From an uncultured Prevotellaceae bacterium (lineage in GTDB: Bacteria; Bacteroidota; Bacteroidia; Bacteroidales; Muribaculaceae): DNA of 26,821 bases. This document shows, one piece after another, positions 8,290-17,660 of the stretch (position 1 is the first letter of the stretch; every line of letters begins with the position of its first letter). Under the pieces are notes generated by a model, which saw nothing but the letters and a program-made list of their open reading frames with translations, made no database searches and had not been told where the DNA came from. Location of the stretch: assembly GCA_900541935.1 (NCBI GenBank), contig UQLZ01000030.1, positions 1-26,821 on the forward strand, written 5' to 3'. Both the position numbers and the translations under genes were made by a program.

Positions 8290-8320
8290 ATTGAAATTTA
8301 ATTTAAAATTCATACCTTTG
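8290..8320 (+). promoter_or_regulatory. Bacteroidetes promoter of pfp (ATTG-N19-TACCTTTG)
   Basis: ATTG at 8290-8293 and TACCTTTG at 8313-8320 are separated by exactly 19 bases. The ATG of pfp is 39 bases after the -7 box. Confidence 0.7.
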
Positions 8321-8359
8321 CACTCGGAAAAATAATTATATAATTTAACATAGTTTGAT

Positions 8360-10018
8360 ATGACTAAAAAGAGCCCATTACAAACAGCGCGGGCAGCGTA
8401 CAAACCAAAATTGCCACAATCTCTATGTGGCGCTGTTAAAGTTATTGAGGGAGAAAAAACTCAATCAGTTGCTAACCAGGAAGAAATCAAAGAATTATTT
8501 CCTAACACTTACGGTTTGCCAGTTTTGAAATTTGATGTAGATTCTGCATCTAAAGTAAAATCAAGAGAAGCAATCAATGTTGGTGTTATCCTTTCTGGAG
8601 GTCAAGCACCTGGAGGACATAATGTTATAAGTGGTCTTTTTGACGGAATAAAGTCTATCAACAAAGACAGCCGTCTTTTTGGTTTCCTTTTAGGCCCGGC
8701 TGGATTGGTTGATCACAATTATATTGAATTGACTTCAGATATTATAGACGATTACAGAAATACTGGTGGTTTCGACATCATTGGTTCAGGTCGCACAAAA
8801 CTTGAAAAAGTTGAACAGTTCGACAAAGGTCTTGAAATTCTTAAAGAACTTGATATTAAAGCTCTTGTTATCATTGGCGGTGATGACTCAAATACAAATG
8901 CAGCAGTCCTTGCTGAATACTATAAGAGCATCAATGCTGGCGTTCAAGTAATTGGTTGTCCTAAGACTATTGATGGAGATTTGAAGAATGATGTTATTGA
9001 AGTTTCATTTGGTTTCGATACAGCTTGTAAAGTTTATTCTGAAGTTATTGGCAACATCCAACGTGACTGTAACTCTGCAAAGAAATACTGGCACTTCATT
9101 AAATTGATGGGTCGTTCAGCTTCTCACATCGCTTTGGAATGCGCTCTTCAAGTTCAACCAAACGTATGTATCGTTTCTGAAGAAGTTGAAGCTAAAAACA
9201 TGACATTGAGCGACGTTGTTAACTATATTGCAGATATCGTAGTTGCACGCTCAAAAGACGGTAACAACTTTGGTACAGTTCTTATTCCAGAAGGTCTTAT
9301 CGAGTTCATCCCAGCAATGAAGAAACTTATTGCAGAACTTAATGATCTCCTTGCTAAAAACGCAGAAGAATTTGCTGCAACAGATAAAGAAAATCAACGT
9401 CAATACATTATTGACCACTTGTCACAAGAAAACTCAGCAATCTATGCAAGCCTACCATTAGGCGTTGCTCGCCAACTTTCTCTTGATAGAGACCCTCACG
9501 GCAACGTTCAAGTTTCTCTTATTGAAACAGAAAAACTCCTTAGCGAAATGGTTGCAAACAGATTGCAAGGACTTGCAGAAAAAGGACAATATGATGGCAA
9601 GTTCTCTGCTCTCCACCACTTCTTTGGTTATGAAGGCAGATGTGCAGACCCAACAAACTTCGACGCTGACTACTGCTATGCTCTTGGTTTCAATGCTGCA
9701 CAACTTATCAAGTCTGGTGTTACTGGTTACATGTCTTCAATCCGTAACCTTACAAAGCCTTCTGTTCAATGGATTGCTGGTGGTATTCCTATCACTATGA
9801 TGATGAATATGGAGCGCAGACACGGTGAAATGAAACCAGTTATCCAAAAGGCTCTTGTTAAGCTTGACGGTGGTCCATTCAAGAAATTTGCAGCTAAACG
9901 TGAAAAATGGGCTAAAGAAACATCTTATGTTTACCCAGGTCCTATCCAATACTTCGGTCCTGCTGAAGTTTGCGATCTTCCTCCTATGACTTTGGTTTAC
10001 GAACAACAAGCAAAGTAA
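8360..10018 (+). CDS. pfp: PPi-dependent phosphofructokinase (diphosphate-fructose-6-phosphate 1-phosphotransferase)
   Basis: 552 residues, the long (plant-like/spirochaete-like) PFP class. The phosphoryl-donor site has GGQAPGGHN (80-88), GGDDSN (173-178) and PKTIDGD (201-207). The second Asp of GGDDS and the Lys of PKTIDGD replace the Gly residues of ATP-dependent enzymes (GGDGS, PGTIDND) and mark use of pyrophosphate. MGRSASHIALECALQ and the downstream substrate-binding regions are present. It phosphorylates fructose 6-phosphate reversibly, saving ATP in anaerobic glycolysis and also working in gluconeogenesis. Single gene on the plus strand with its own promoter and terminator. Codon use in the 3' half looks strongly biased, as for a highly expressed gene. 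Confidence 0.96.
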   Translation: MTKKSPLQTARAAYKPKLPQSLCGAVKVIEGEKTQSVANQEEIKELFPNTYGLPVLKFDVDSASKVKSREAINVGVILSGGQAPGGHNVISGLFDGIKSINKDSRLFGFLLGPAGLVDHNYIELTSDIIDDYRNTGGFDIIGSGRTKLEKVEQFDKGLEILKELDIKALVIIGGDDSNTNAAVLAEYYKSINAGVQVIGCPKTIDGDLKNDVIEVSFGFDTACKVYSEVIGNIQRDCNSAKKYWHFIKLMGRSASHIALECALQVQPNVCIVSEEVEAKNMTLSDVVNYIADIVVARSKDGNNFGTVLIPEGLIEFIPAMKKLIAELNDLLAKNAEEFAATDKENQRQYIIDHLSQENSAIYASLPLGVARQLSLDRDPHGNVQVSLIETEKLLSEMVANRLQGLAEKGQYDGKFSALHHFFGYEGRCADPTNFDADYCYALGFNAAQLIKSGVTGYMSSIRNLTKPSVQWIAGGIPITMMMNMERRHGEMKPVIQKALVKLDGGPFKKFAAKREKWAKETSYVYPGPIQYFGPAEVCDLPPMTLVYEQQAK

Positions 10019-10045
10019 TTCAAATTACATATTAGCTTAAATTAT

Positions 10046-10086
10046 AAAAGGAGATACGTCGTAATACACGATGAATCTCCTTTTTT
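10046..10086 (+). terminator. Terminator of pfp
   Basis: AAAAGGAGAT (10046-10055) pairs with ATCTCCTTTT (10075-10084) and ends in a T-run. It lies 28 bases after the pfp stop. Confidence 0.85.
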
Positions 10087-10286
10087 GTCACATATAATCT
10101 TTAAGTTGCAGTTTTTTTAAAATTTTTTTGATTTTTGTATTCACAACAACATCTTAATATAACAACACATCAGAGAACTTTGTAACTTGATTTATCGCCG
10201 ACTTATCCAGTGCAGTTTTCACATATCTTGTCCATATCCTTTGCACCTTCTTTTCCATAGGTCAGATACAAAAGTCATATTCCTCA

Positions 10287-13178
10287 TTAATTATTTTTTG
10301 CGCATAGTTTTGAAAACGGACAATATACACATGGCTTATCCGTCTTAGCTTGTTGAAAGGGCACATTAGGATCAAAAATTTCATTTATCACTTCTGAAAG
10401 TTTCTCAAGAAACATATCTTTCTTTGATAAATATGAGCAGAATTTCTCTCTTTTCCCAATTCCAACCTTTTCATATATTCCGAATGAATTTTCAGGATTA
10501 GAATGAATTGTTCTAAGTTTGTAAATATTTGGCTCTATATCCTCTATAAAATTCTCTTTTTCAGAATATGCATAACTATAAAGCATTAACTGAAAAATTG
10601 CTTTGAAATCACCATTAAACAATTTTTCTATATCTGAAAATTCATTAGAATCACTACCCGTCTTATAATCAACAATTCTTAATTTACCATCTACCCTATC
10701 CAATCTATCAATAATAAACTTAAAATTAAAAGGCAATGCATTAGGAATCCTCAAAACCACTTCATCTCTATGCTCACTATCAATATATGTGAAATTTTTC
10801 AACTTTCTATCATATTCAAGCAATGGACGCAGATAAAATTTAACAGTATTAAAAATTATTTCAATATCAGCTGTTATTTCTTTTGGGTCTAATTCATTTT
10901 CCTCTTTTCTGTCATGTACATATTCAACATTTATAGCTCTAAAAATTTGCTTATCAAGGTTTTTCTCACCATTTGCAAATAAACTATCAAAAAAATCTGT
11001 TGTAACTGCCTTGCCTTTGACGGGCTCATATATATTTTCAAGGGCTTTATGAACAACGCTACCAAATGTTGCACTGTCAATAAAGTCATCTATATCTTCC
11101 TCTTCCTTGATATTTTCAACAGTTCCAAGATAGAACATTAAACTGCACTTCAAATAGTTGCTCAAAGAACTTGCAGAGAGATGCATTTTTCCTCCCTCCT
11201 TGTATTTGTTTAATTTCTCCATTATTTCAGGAGTCTTCTCTACAATAACACGAGGTTTTGCCTTCGATGAAATGTTATAACTCCAAATTTGCCTCTTAAT
11301 CTTACTGGTCCCCTTCATATAGAGTTTCTCCAATTGGGAAATAAACCGAGATTCTTCACCATTAGAGATTCCTTGAACCCTTGAATCATAAAGCAAAAAT
11401 ACATTTTCTGCACGACTTATCATTCTGTAAAAATAATACGCGTACATTGAATCTTGATTCTTACGAGTTGCCAATCCAAAAGCAGTCCTTATTCCTGCTG
11501 GAATAAACGACTTTGTATAAGACTTTGATGGAAATACTTTCTCATTCATAGAAAGTATTATCATATTCTTAAAATCGAGCAAACGCGTTTCCAAAATACC
11601 CATAATTTGTATTCCCTCAAGTGGTTCCCCTTGAAAAGCAACAAGAGCACCAGAAAGCAAACGACATATCAAATATAAGTAACTTTTCCCATTGAGCTCA
11701 TTAACACCGTATTTTTGTGCAATATTCTTTACGCGTTCAAATGTTATTCTATACTGATTGAAAAAATAATGCTCCTGTTTGTTTGTTACCTTAAACATAA
11801 TTTGCTCAAGGACATTAAACACGCCCTCTATATATTCAATCCCCTTTCCTTCTGCAACTAATAAATCACTATCGAAAACACCTGTCAAATTTTGGAAACG
11901 GCTAACAATTTCATGCTTAGGGACAAAGAAGTAATGCTTATCGACTATAACTTTTCTAAGTTCCTCAACCTTAGTCCAATTTACAACGACAAACTGGTGT
12001 GACAGCATTGAGTTGACGTCTTCATAGTAGAAACAAACTTTCCCATCAATATTGCGTCTTCGAGATAGCATTGTATTAAGCATCCCAAAAAACGACGATA
12101 TAACCGATTGTGACAATGGAAATCCCATTGTTACATTCAAGGTTCTGTATCTTTTTGGAATTGAGTGCAAAACAGAGTTAAGATATTTTTCCTCAGGAAG
12201 GACAATGGCTGTTTCCGGCTCTTTCTCTGTTACTTCTATATCATCATTACCATAAATCTCCTCCAATATTTTAGGAAGAATTTTTGCCTGTCCACTGCCA
12301 GAAGGAACTGATACAACTGTTATATTTGGCATATCTGTTATCTTCTCTTCTGCAATATCTTCCTTAGACTTGAATTCATTCTTATAAGTGGCAACGAACT
12401 TTACCGCAGCGTTGTTTTTATCCTTGAAAACAGGAGAATTAAAATCCCAATAATAATCTCCTATACCAATTTTTTTGAAGTGCCGAAAAATTGACAACTC
12501 CGATGTAGAAAGTGTACTGAATCCAACAAAAACTATATTCTTAAAATCAAAATCATCAACGCCTTTTTCTGTTATTCTTTCAGCTGCCGTTCTATATACC
12601 AAACCTGAATAACCAAGACGTTTATTTATTAAACTCTCCTTAAAGGATGTATATAACTCAAATAAAATAGACCATAAACTCCCATAATTTTTTGAATTAT
12701 CCTTCCACAGATGCTCACCTGTTGCCGCTGCTCTAAATTCACCCCAATACTGCTGAATTACCTTACTTTGCTCTTCTGTAAGATAATCTGCATTAATTTC
12801 CTTAAGGTTTTTCAGATTTTTATATAATCCTTCTGCATCAGCCATATACATATCTATATCGCTAAAATCATTAAGAATTATATCTCCCCAATATAGAAAT
12901 TTGTCTATTTCCGACTTTTCAAGCCCTTTTATGTCACGATAGACATTATATAGTGCAAATATCAATTCAACTTTATCAATCTCTATCAAATCCGCCTGCT
13001 CCGCAATAAAATCAGAAATTGGTTTTATCCTCGGTAAAATAAAGGAAGAATCTGTCTTTTTTGCAAAAAAGTTTTTTAAGAATGAGCAACTTCTTCTGTT
13101 CGGTAATACAAACAAATAATCTTCTAAATTTTCTTTTTCAAAAAAGGCATCGGCTATACTTGAGAGAAATTGTTTCAT
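10287..13178 (-). CDS. AddB-like PD-(D/E)XK nuclease with Fe-S cysteines
   Basis: 963 residues. The N-terminus (FVLPNRRSCSFLKNFFAKK) resembles the degenerate helicase start of AddB/RecC-like proteins and has no intact Walker A, so the helicase part is probably inactive or structural. The C-terminal nuclease domain has a GSVVHKALE helix, FIIDRLDRVDGKLRIVDYKTG (catalytic Asp about 837, Lys about 839) and four cysteines arranged as in AddB. One is at about 678 (NYLKCSLMFYL) and three are at the end, CX2CX5C (950, 953, 959), which would hold a 4Fe-4S cluster. It probably acts in double-strand break repair together with an AddA/UvrD-like helicase, which is not in this window. Last gene of metF-holB-this, 4 bases after holB. 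Confidence 0.85.
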   Translation of the reverse strand: MKQFLSSIADAFFEKENLEDYLFVLPNRRSCSFLKNFFAKKTDSSFILPRIKPISDFIAEQADLIEIDKVELIFALYNVYRDIKGLEKSEIDKFLYWGDIILNDFSDIDMYMADAEGLYKNLKNLKEINADYLTEEQSKVIQQYWGEFRAAATGEHLWKDNSKNYGSLWSILFELYTSFKESLINKRLGYSGLVYRTAAERITEKGVDDFDFKNIVFVGFSTLSTSELSIFRHFKKIGIGDYYWDFNSPVFKDKNNAAVKFVATYKNEFKSKEDIAEEKITDMPNITVVSVPSGSGQAKILPKILEEIYGNDDIEVTEKEPETAIVLPEEKYLNSVLHSIPKRYRTLNVTMGFPLSQSVISSFFGMLNTMLSRRRNIDGKVCFYYEDVNSMLSHQFVVVNWTKVEELRKVIVDKHYFFVPKHEIVSRFQNLTGVFDSDLLVAEGKGIEYIEGVFNVLEQIMFKVTNKQEHYFFNQYRITFERVKNIAQKYGVNELNGKSYLYLICRLLSGALVAFQGEPLEGIQIMGILETRLLDFKNMIILSMNEKVFPSKSYTKSFIPAGIRTAFGLATRKNQDSMYAYYFYRMISRAENVFLLYDSRVQGISNGEESRFISQLEKLYMKGTSKIKRQIWSYNISSKAKPRVIVEKTPEIMEKLNKYKEGGKMHLSASSLSNYLKCSLMFYLGTVENIKEEEDIDDFIDSATFGSVVHKALENIYEPVKGKAVTTDFFDSLFANGEKNLDKQIFRAINVEYVHDRKEENELDPKEITADIEIIFNTVKFYLRPLLEYDRKLKNFTYIDSEHRDEVVLRIPNALPFNFKFIIDRLDRVDGKLRIVDYKTGSDSNEFSDIEKLFNGDFKAIFQLMLYSYAYSEKENFIEDIEPNIYKLRTIHSNPENSFGIYEKVGIGKREKFCSYLSKKDMFLEKLSEVINEIFDPNVPFQQAKTDKPCVYCPFSKLCAKNN

Positions 13179-13182
13179 ACCC

Positions 13183-14307
13183 TTACATTTTTATGGCTAT
13201 TGTCATTTTTAAAGCGAAATCAAATAAAACTATTTTCATATTAGCATTGCGACTGATGTCACGAATGGCCTTATCAACTTCTTCAACAATAACATTGATA
13301 TTGCGCTCATTAATAAATGGTGAAAACTTTACGCTGAAAGCCTCCTCTTCTTTTCTCATATAGTTTAAGGTCGGATTACCTATATTATAGATAAAGTTTT
13401 CACGAACCATTTTTGCCACATAATTTAGAAAGAAGCATCCTTTCTCTCGCTTGAAATCAGCGACCTCTTCTGACCAGTCTTTTAAATCCCTAACACTTTT
13501 AGTATATGCAGAACGCATAAGCCTCTTAAAGTAATCTAAGAATTCTTTATCATCACTGCTACCGATTAGTGATTCTGCTCGAGTTATACTACCTTCTGCA
13601 GAATTTGCAACAGACATTGCCAAACTATCATCAATAGCATATTTGTCAACCAAATAATCTGCTATTTCTTGAGGGCTGAGAGGCTTGACTATAATCCTTT
13701 GCACCCTCGAATAAATTGTTGGCAAAATCTCGTTAGAATTATTGCTGACAAAAAGTAAAATAGTATCTTCGTATGGTTCCTCAATCATTTTCAGAAGGTG
13801 ATTGGCACACTGCTCATTCATCTTTTCCGGCAACCACATAATCATTATCTTTTGGGAAGAGGAATAAGCCTTAACTCCAAGTTTTCCAATAATTGCATCT
13901 CCCTCACTATTATAGATAACTGGTTTTGTAGCCCCACTATTTAAATACTTATTCCAAGTAGCAAAATCTGCATAAACATTATCCTTCAAAAACTCATGCC
14001 ACTCACTAGTAAAGTCATCGCAGTATGAATTGGAACCAGATTTTTTTTTATAAATTGGGAATTCAAAGAATGTATCAGGTTGATTAAAACTATTGTATTG
14101 TTTGCATATAGGACATTCTCCGCATGGCTCACCTTCTTCTGTTTGGTTGGGACAATGTATATATTGTGCAAAGGCTCTTGCTAAAGCAAGCTTTCCTATA
14201 CCTTCTTCACCCTCAAGCAGTAATGCGTGCGGGATTTTCCCTGTTTTAACCATGTCGCGCAAGCGTCGCTTTACGCTTTCCTGACCAATTATATCTTTGA
14301 ATTTCAT
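13183..14307 (-). CDS. holB: DNA polymerase III delta' subunit (clamp loader)
   Basis: About 374 residues from ATG 14307 (MKFKDIIGQESVKRRL), preferred over the longer frame from 14352 because it starts one base after the metF stop (TAG-T-ATG) and matches the family N-terminus. AAA+ core: GEEGIGKLALARAFAQYI (Walker A with Leu instead of Thr/Ser after the Lys), a four-cysteine zinc element (C..CGECPIC), and a sensor-like YSRVQRIIVKPLS. Delta' subunits load the sliding clamp with gamma/tau and delta and normally have weak or no ATPase, which fits the altered Walker A. Translationally coupled between metF and the AddB-like gene. Confidence 0.88.
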   Translation of the reverse strand: MKFKDIIGQESVKRRLRDMVKTGKIPHALLLEGEEGIGKLALARAFAQYIHCPNQTEEGEPCGECPICKQYNSFNQPDTFFEFPIYKKKSGSNSYCDDFTSEWHEFLKDNVYADFATWNKYLNSGATKPVIYNSEGDAIIGKLGVKAYSSSQKIMIMWLPEKMNEQCANHLLKMIEEPYEDTILLFVSNNSNEILPTIYSRVQRIIVKPLSPQEIADYLVDKYAIDDSLAMSVANSAEGSITRAESLIGSSDDKEFLDYFKRLMRSAYTKSVRDLKDWSEEVADFKREKGCFFLNYVAKMVRENFIYNIGNPTLNYMRKEEEAFSVKFSPFINERNINVIVEEVDKAIRDISRNANMKIVLFDFALKMTIAIKM

Positions 14308-14308
14308 A

Positions 14309-15265
14309 CTAATAAATTGTTTTTGCAATTTGCCGTACACTTTCAACTGCATTCAATGAATAAAAATGAATGCTTGGGACACCTCTTTTAAGCAATTCCT
14401 TTGCTTGCATGGAGCACCACTCAACTCCAACTTGTTTGGTTGACTCTGAATCATTGCATTTCATAAGTTCATTTGCCAAATCGTCAGGCAAATCAACATG
14501 GAAAACCTTTGGCAAAACATTCAACTGTGTTGGAAAGGTTATCGGTTTCAGACCTGGTATAATAGGTACATTTATACCAATCTTCCGGCATTTTTCCACA
14601 AAAGAGAAATATTTCTCATTGTCAAAGGACATCTGTGTAACGATATAATCAGCACCAGCATCAACTTTCTTTTTAAGATACATCAAATCTATATTAATAT
14701 TAGGTGACTCATCATGTTTTTCTGGATATCCGGCAACACCATAAGAAAATTTTTCGCCTGTAACAATATCCATCTTTGTTCCATCAAGAAAACATCCTTC
14801 GTTGAACTTATTAACCTGCTCCTGCAATTCTGAAGCATGGGAATGCCCATTCTCATTCGGTACAAAACGGTTCTCATGCTTAGCCTTATCACCCCTCAAC
14901 AATAAAAGATTTGTTATGCCCAGAAAATTCAAATCAATCAAAGCATATTCAGTTTCTGTCTTGGAGAAGCCACTGCATATCAAATGTGGGACAGCCGGGA
15001 TCTGATATTTCTGCTGGATAGCGGCCGCAACAGCGACTGTTCCAGGGCGACTTCGCTCACTTACTCTTTCATATAGTCCATCTGCATTGCTTTTAAAAAC
15101 CAGTTCGCTACGATGCGTTGTAATATTTATATATAACGGGTCAAATTCTTGCAACTTATCAATATTATTGAAAATCTGCTGAATACCCTTTCCTTTCAAC
15201 GGAGGCAAAATTTCAAAAGAAAAACCAGCCCCTCTATGACCTTCTATTAGCTGTGGTATGCTCAT
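14309..15265 (-). CDS. metF: 5,10-methylenetetrahydrofolate reductase
   Basis: 318 residues, the size of bacterial MetF. The TIM-barrel signatures are present: GFSFEILPP (Glu at about 18, the catalytic acid position), NLLLLRGDKAKHENRF (flavin/folate Asp), FSYGVAGYPEKHDESPN and ADYIVTQMSFDNEKYFSF. It reduces methylene-THF to methyl-THF with FAD, giving the methyl group for methionine. First gene of the metF-holB-AddB-like operon, 19 bases downstream of a TATCTTTG box. The link to replication and repair genes looks like genomic packing rather than a pathway. Confidence 0.95.
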   Translation of the reverse strand: MSIPQLIEGHRGAGFSFEILPPLKGKGIQQIFNNIDKLQEFDPLYINITTHRSELVFKSNADGLYERVSERSRPGTVAVAAAIQQKYQIPAVPHLICSGFSKTETEYALIDLNFLGITNLLLLRGDKAKHENRFVPNENGHSHASELQEQVNKFNEGCFLDGTKMDIVTGEKFSYGVAGYPEKHDESPNINIDLMYLKKKVDAGADYIVTQMSFDNEKYFSFVEKCRKIGINVPIIPGLKPITFPTQLNVLPKVFHVDLPDDLANELMKCNDSESTKQVGVEWCSMQAKELLKRGVPSIHFYSLNAVESVRQIAKTIY

Positions 15266-15580
15266 TCTTTACATTATTTACTACAAAGATAATACAAGGA
15301 GAGAGCAGAAAAAAACAAAAACTGAGTTTTTAGATATTTTTCCGAAACTCCCTTTATATTGCAAAGGTAAAAGAAAACACAAATTCAGAGTAACAGAATT
15401 TACAGAATTTAATTTAGCTATTTTTCTTAAGATTAAATATTTATCTTCCGCAAAAGAATATTATAATATAAGCATACTGTATTTTCTGTTTATTTTATTT
15501 TTAATAATCTTAAAATCATAAAGACACACATTACATTATATTTAGTTCATTTGAGAAATTGAGACCTAATAATCAGCAAT
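15266..15580. other. AT-rich intergenic stretch upstream of metF
   Basis: About 315 bases without a credible gene. It holds the metF -7 box and otherwise only AT-rich sequence with no clear repeats. Confidence 0.5.
15284..15291 (-). promoter_or_regulatory. -7 box (TAnnTTTG) upstream of metF
   Basis: Minus-strand TATCTTTG, 18 bases before the metF ATG. TTTT lies at the 19-base position; a full TTTG is 24 bases away. Probable promoter of the metF operon. Confidence 0.45.
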
Positions 15581-15620
15581 AAATAAACCCTACTACTTAG
15601 TTAAGTAGTAGGGTTTATTT
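15581..15620 (-). terminator. Strong palindromic terminator after the M13 peptidase
   Basis: A perfect 19-bp inverted repeat (15581-15599 with 15602-15620) with core ACCCTACTACTT / AAGTAGTAGGGT and A/T-rich ends. It lies 20 bases past the stop of the M13 peptidase gene. The symmetrical ends let it terminate in both directions. Confidence 0.85.
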
Positions 15621-15640
15621 ATGCCAATTTTTTTTATTTT

Positions 15641-17656
15641 TTACCAGATAATAACTCTCTTCGCTGGAGCAAGGAACATAGCATCACCATCCTTAATACC
15701 AAATGCGTCATAGAAAGGTGCGATGTTTTTCAACGTAGCATTTACTCTCCATTTACCCAAAGAGTGCTCATCAGTCTTAGTTCTTCTAAGAATTTCAGCA
15801 TCTCTGATATTGCCAGCCCAAACGTTAGCGTAAGACAGGTAGAATCTCTGAGCAGGAGTAAAGCCGTTGACAGTTTTGCCTTCTTTAGCTTCCTGGGTTT
15901 TAAGATATGCTGAATAAGCAATTCTAAGACCACCTTGGTCTGCTATATTTTCGCCAAGAGTAAGGCGTCCATTAGCATGCTGGTCTCCAAGAACAACAAT
16001 ACTGTCAAATTGTGCAACAAGTTTGTCAGCCAATTCATTGAACTTATTGGCATCTTCTTCAGTCCACCAGTCAATCATATTACCTTCTTTATTGAATTTG
16101 CGTCCATTGTCGTCAAATCCGTGTGTCATTTCGTGACCGATAACAACACCAATTGCACCATAGTTGTCAGCGTCAAGTACGTCAGGAGAGAAGAATGGAG
16201 CCTGAAGAATACCAGCAGGGAAGCAGATTTCATTTGAAGAAGGACTGTAATAAGCATTCACAGTTTGTGGGGTCATGTGCCATTCTGTCTTGTCGACCAA
16301 CTTGCCGCATTTCTTGTTGCTATCTTTAGTGTGGAAAAGGCTAGCAGCCTTAACATTATCCCAATAGTACTTCGTTGGGTCAACAGTGATTTCAGAATAA
16401 TCTTTCCACTTGTCTGGATAACCAATCTTAACACCTATTGCATTTAATTTATCTAATGCTTTGGCTTTGGTTACATCACTCATCCAAGTAAGGGCTTCAA
16501 TATGTTCTCCAAGAGCCATTTTCAAGTTGTTAACTAATTCCACCATTCTAGTCTTAGAAGATTCTGGGAAATATTTCTCTACGTAGAGTTGTCCCAAAGC
16601 CTCCCCAAGCATTCCGTTTGGAACAGCCAAAGCCCTTTTCCACATAGGCTTGTCTTGCTCTGCTCCAGAAATAACGCTACTCATCTTAAAAGACACTTCT
16701 CTGAAATCGTCGCTCAAATAATTTGAAGCAGCATCAATTAAAGAGAATGCCAAATAGTCGCGAATTGCCTGTTCTGACTTATTTGTAAGCAAATCGTTAA
16801 CTTTCTCAAGAGAAGCTGTCTGCATCACACACATAGTTTCTACCTTAGGCAAGAACATTGCTTTCAAATATCCGTCCCAATCCATTGCTGGGCACACTGA
16901 ATCAACTTGCTCTAAAGTCCTTATATTATACTGAGAAAGCAAGTCTCTTTGCTCTGTTCTTGACATAGAAGCCTTTGCAAGTTCTGTTTCAATATCCATA
17001 ACATTTGCAACGACCCTTTCAGCATCTTTCTTAGAGTAGCCAGAAAGAACACATACATCAGCAATATATTTACGATATGCTTCACGTATCTTTTTTGTCT
17101 GTTCATCATTTTCCAAATAATAATCTTTATCACCCAAGCCCATACCAGCCTGTCCCCAATAAAGAATATTCATATCTGAATTTTGCAAATCTCCCATAAC
17201 GCCAATTCCAAAGAAAGGGCTTGAAAACTGATGCATCCATGAAATCAAAGCAGAAAAATCAGCACGCTTGGCAGAATTTATTCTTTTCAAATCTGCCAAA
17301 ATAGGTTTTGCTCCCTCCTTATTTCTACGGGCACTGTCCATACCCATAGAATACAAATCTCCAATTTTTTGAGAGATAGAACCTTTTTCATGTTTTTGGC
17401 CACGAAGACCTTCAACCAAGTCATGTAATTGAATCAAATTATTTTCTGCCAAAACATCAAAGGAGCCATAACGAGAATACTCGGGCTTTAATGGATTATT
17501 TTTTTGCCATCCGCCACATGCGTACTGGTAAAAATCAGTTCTTGGTGAAACGCTTTCATCAAGATTTTCTCTGTTAGCACCTGTCTTAGGTGTTGACGCA
17601 CTCATTGTCATTGCTACCATAAGAGCAGTCATTGTTAAACAATTCTTTAGTTTCAT
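15641..17656 (-). CDS. M13 (neprilysin/PepO-type) zinc metallopeptidase
   Basis: 671 residues. A short basic start and a hydrophobic stretch (about 7-20, CLTMTALMVAMTMSA) look like a Sec signal peptide, so it should act in the periplasm or outside. The mature N-terminus has the M13 motif DFYQYACGGW. The zinc site is VIGHEMTHGFDD (HEMTH 508-512) with GENIADQGG (third ligand Glu about 569), followed by the substrate Arg region and the family ending APAKRVIIW. It would cleave peptides at hydrophobic residues. Last gene of the tgt-lptF/G-ABC-F-M13 set, 4 bases after the ABC-F stop, and followed by a strong terminator. Confidence 0.94.
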   Translation of the reverse strand: MKLKNCLTMTALMVAMTMSASTPKTGANRENLDESVSPRTDFYQYACGGWQKNNPLKPEYSRYGSFDVLAENNLIQLHDLVEGLRGQKHEKGSISQKIGDLYSMGMDSARRNKEGAKPILADLKRINSAKRADFSALISWMHQFSSPFFGIGVMGDLQNSDMNILYWGQAGMGLGDKDYYLENDEQTKKIREAYRKYIADVCVLSGYSKKDAERVVANVMDIETELAKASMSRTEQRDLLSQYNIRTLEQVDSVCPAMDWDGYLKAMFLPKVETMCVMQTASLEKVNDLLTNKSEQAIRDYLAFSLIDAASNYLSDDFREVSFKMSSVISGAEQDKPMWKRALAVPNGMLGEALGQLYVEKYFPESSKTRMVELVNNLKMALGEHIEALTWMSDVTKAKALDKLNAIGVKIGYPDKWKDYSEITVDPTKYYWDNVKAASLFHTKDSNKKCGKLVDKTEWHMTPQTVNAYYSPSSNEICFPAGILQAPFFSPDVLDADNYGAIGVVIGHEMTHGFDDNGRKFNKEGNMIDWWTEEDANKFNELADKLVAQFDSIVVLGDQHANGRLTLGENIADQGGLRIAYSAYLKTQEAKEGKTVNGFTPAQRFYLSYANVWAGNIRDAEILRRTKTDEHSLGKWRVNATLKNIAPFYDAFGIKDGDAMFLAPAKRVIIW

Positions 17657-17660
17657 AATA

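Noticed and set aside
10154..10258. 34-residue minus-strand frame after the AddB-like gene
   Set aside because: Short, no recognisable family, no start signal; likely chance in AT-rich DNA.
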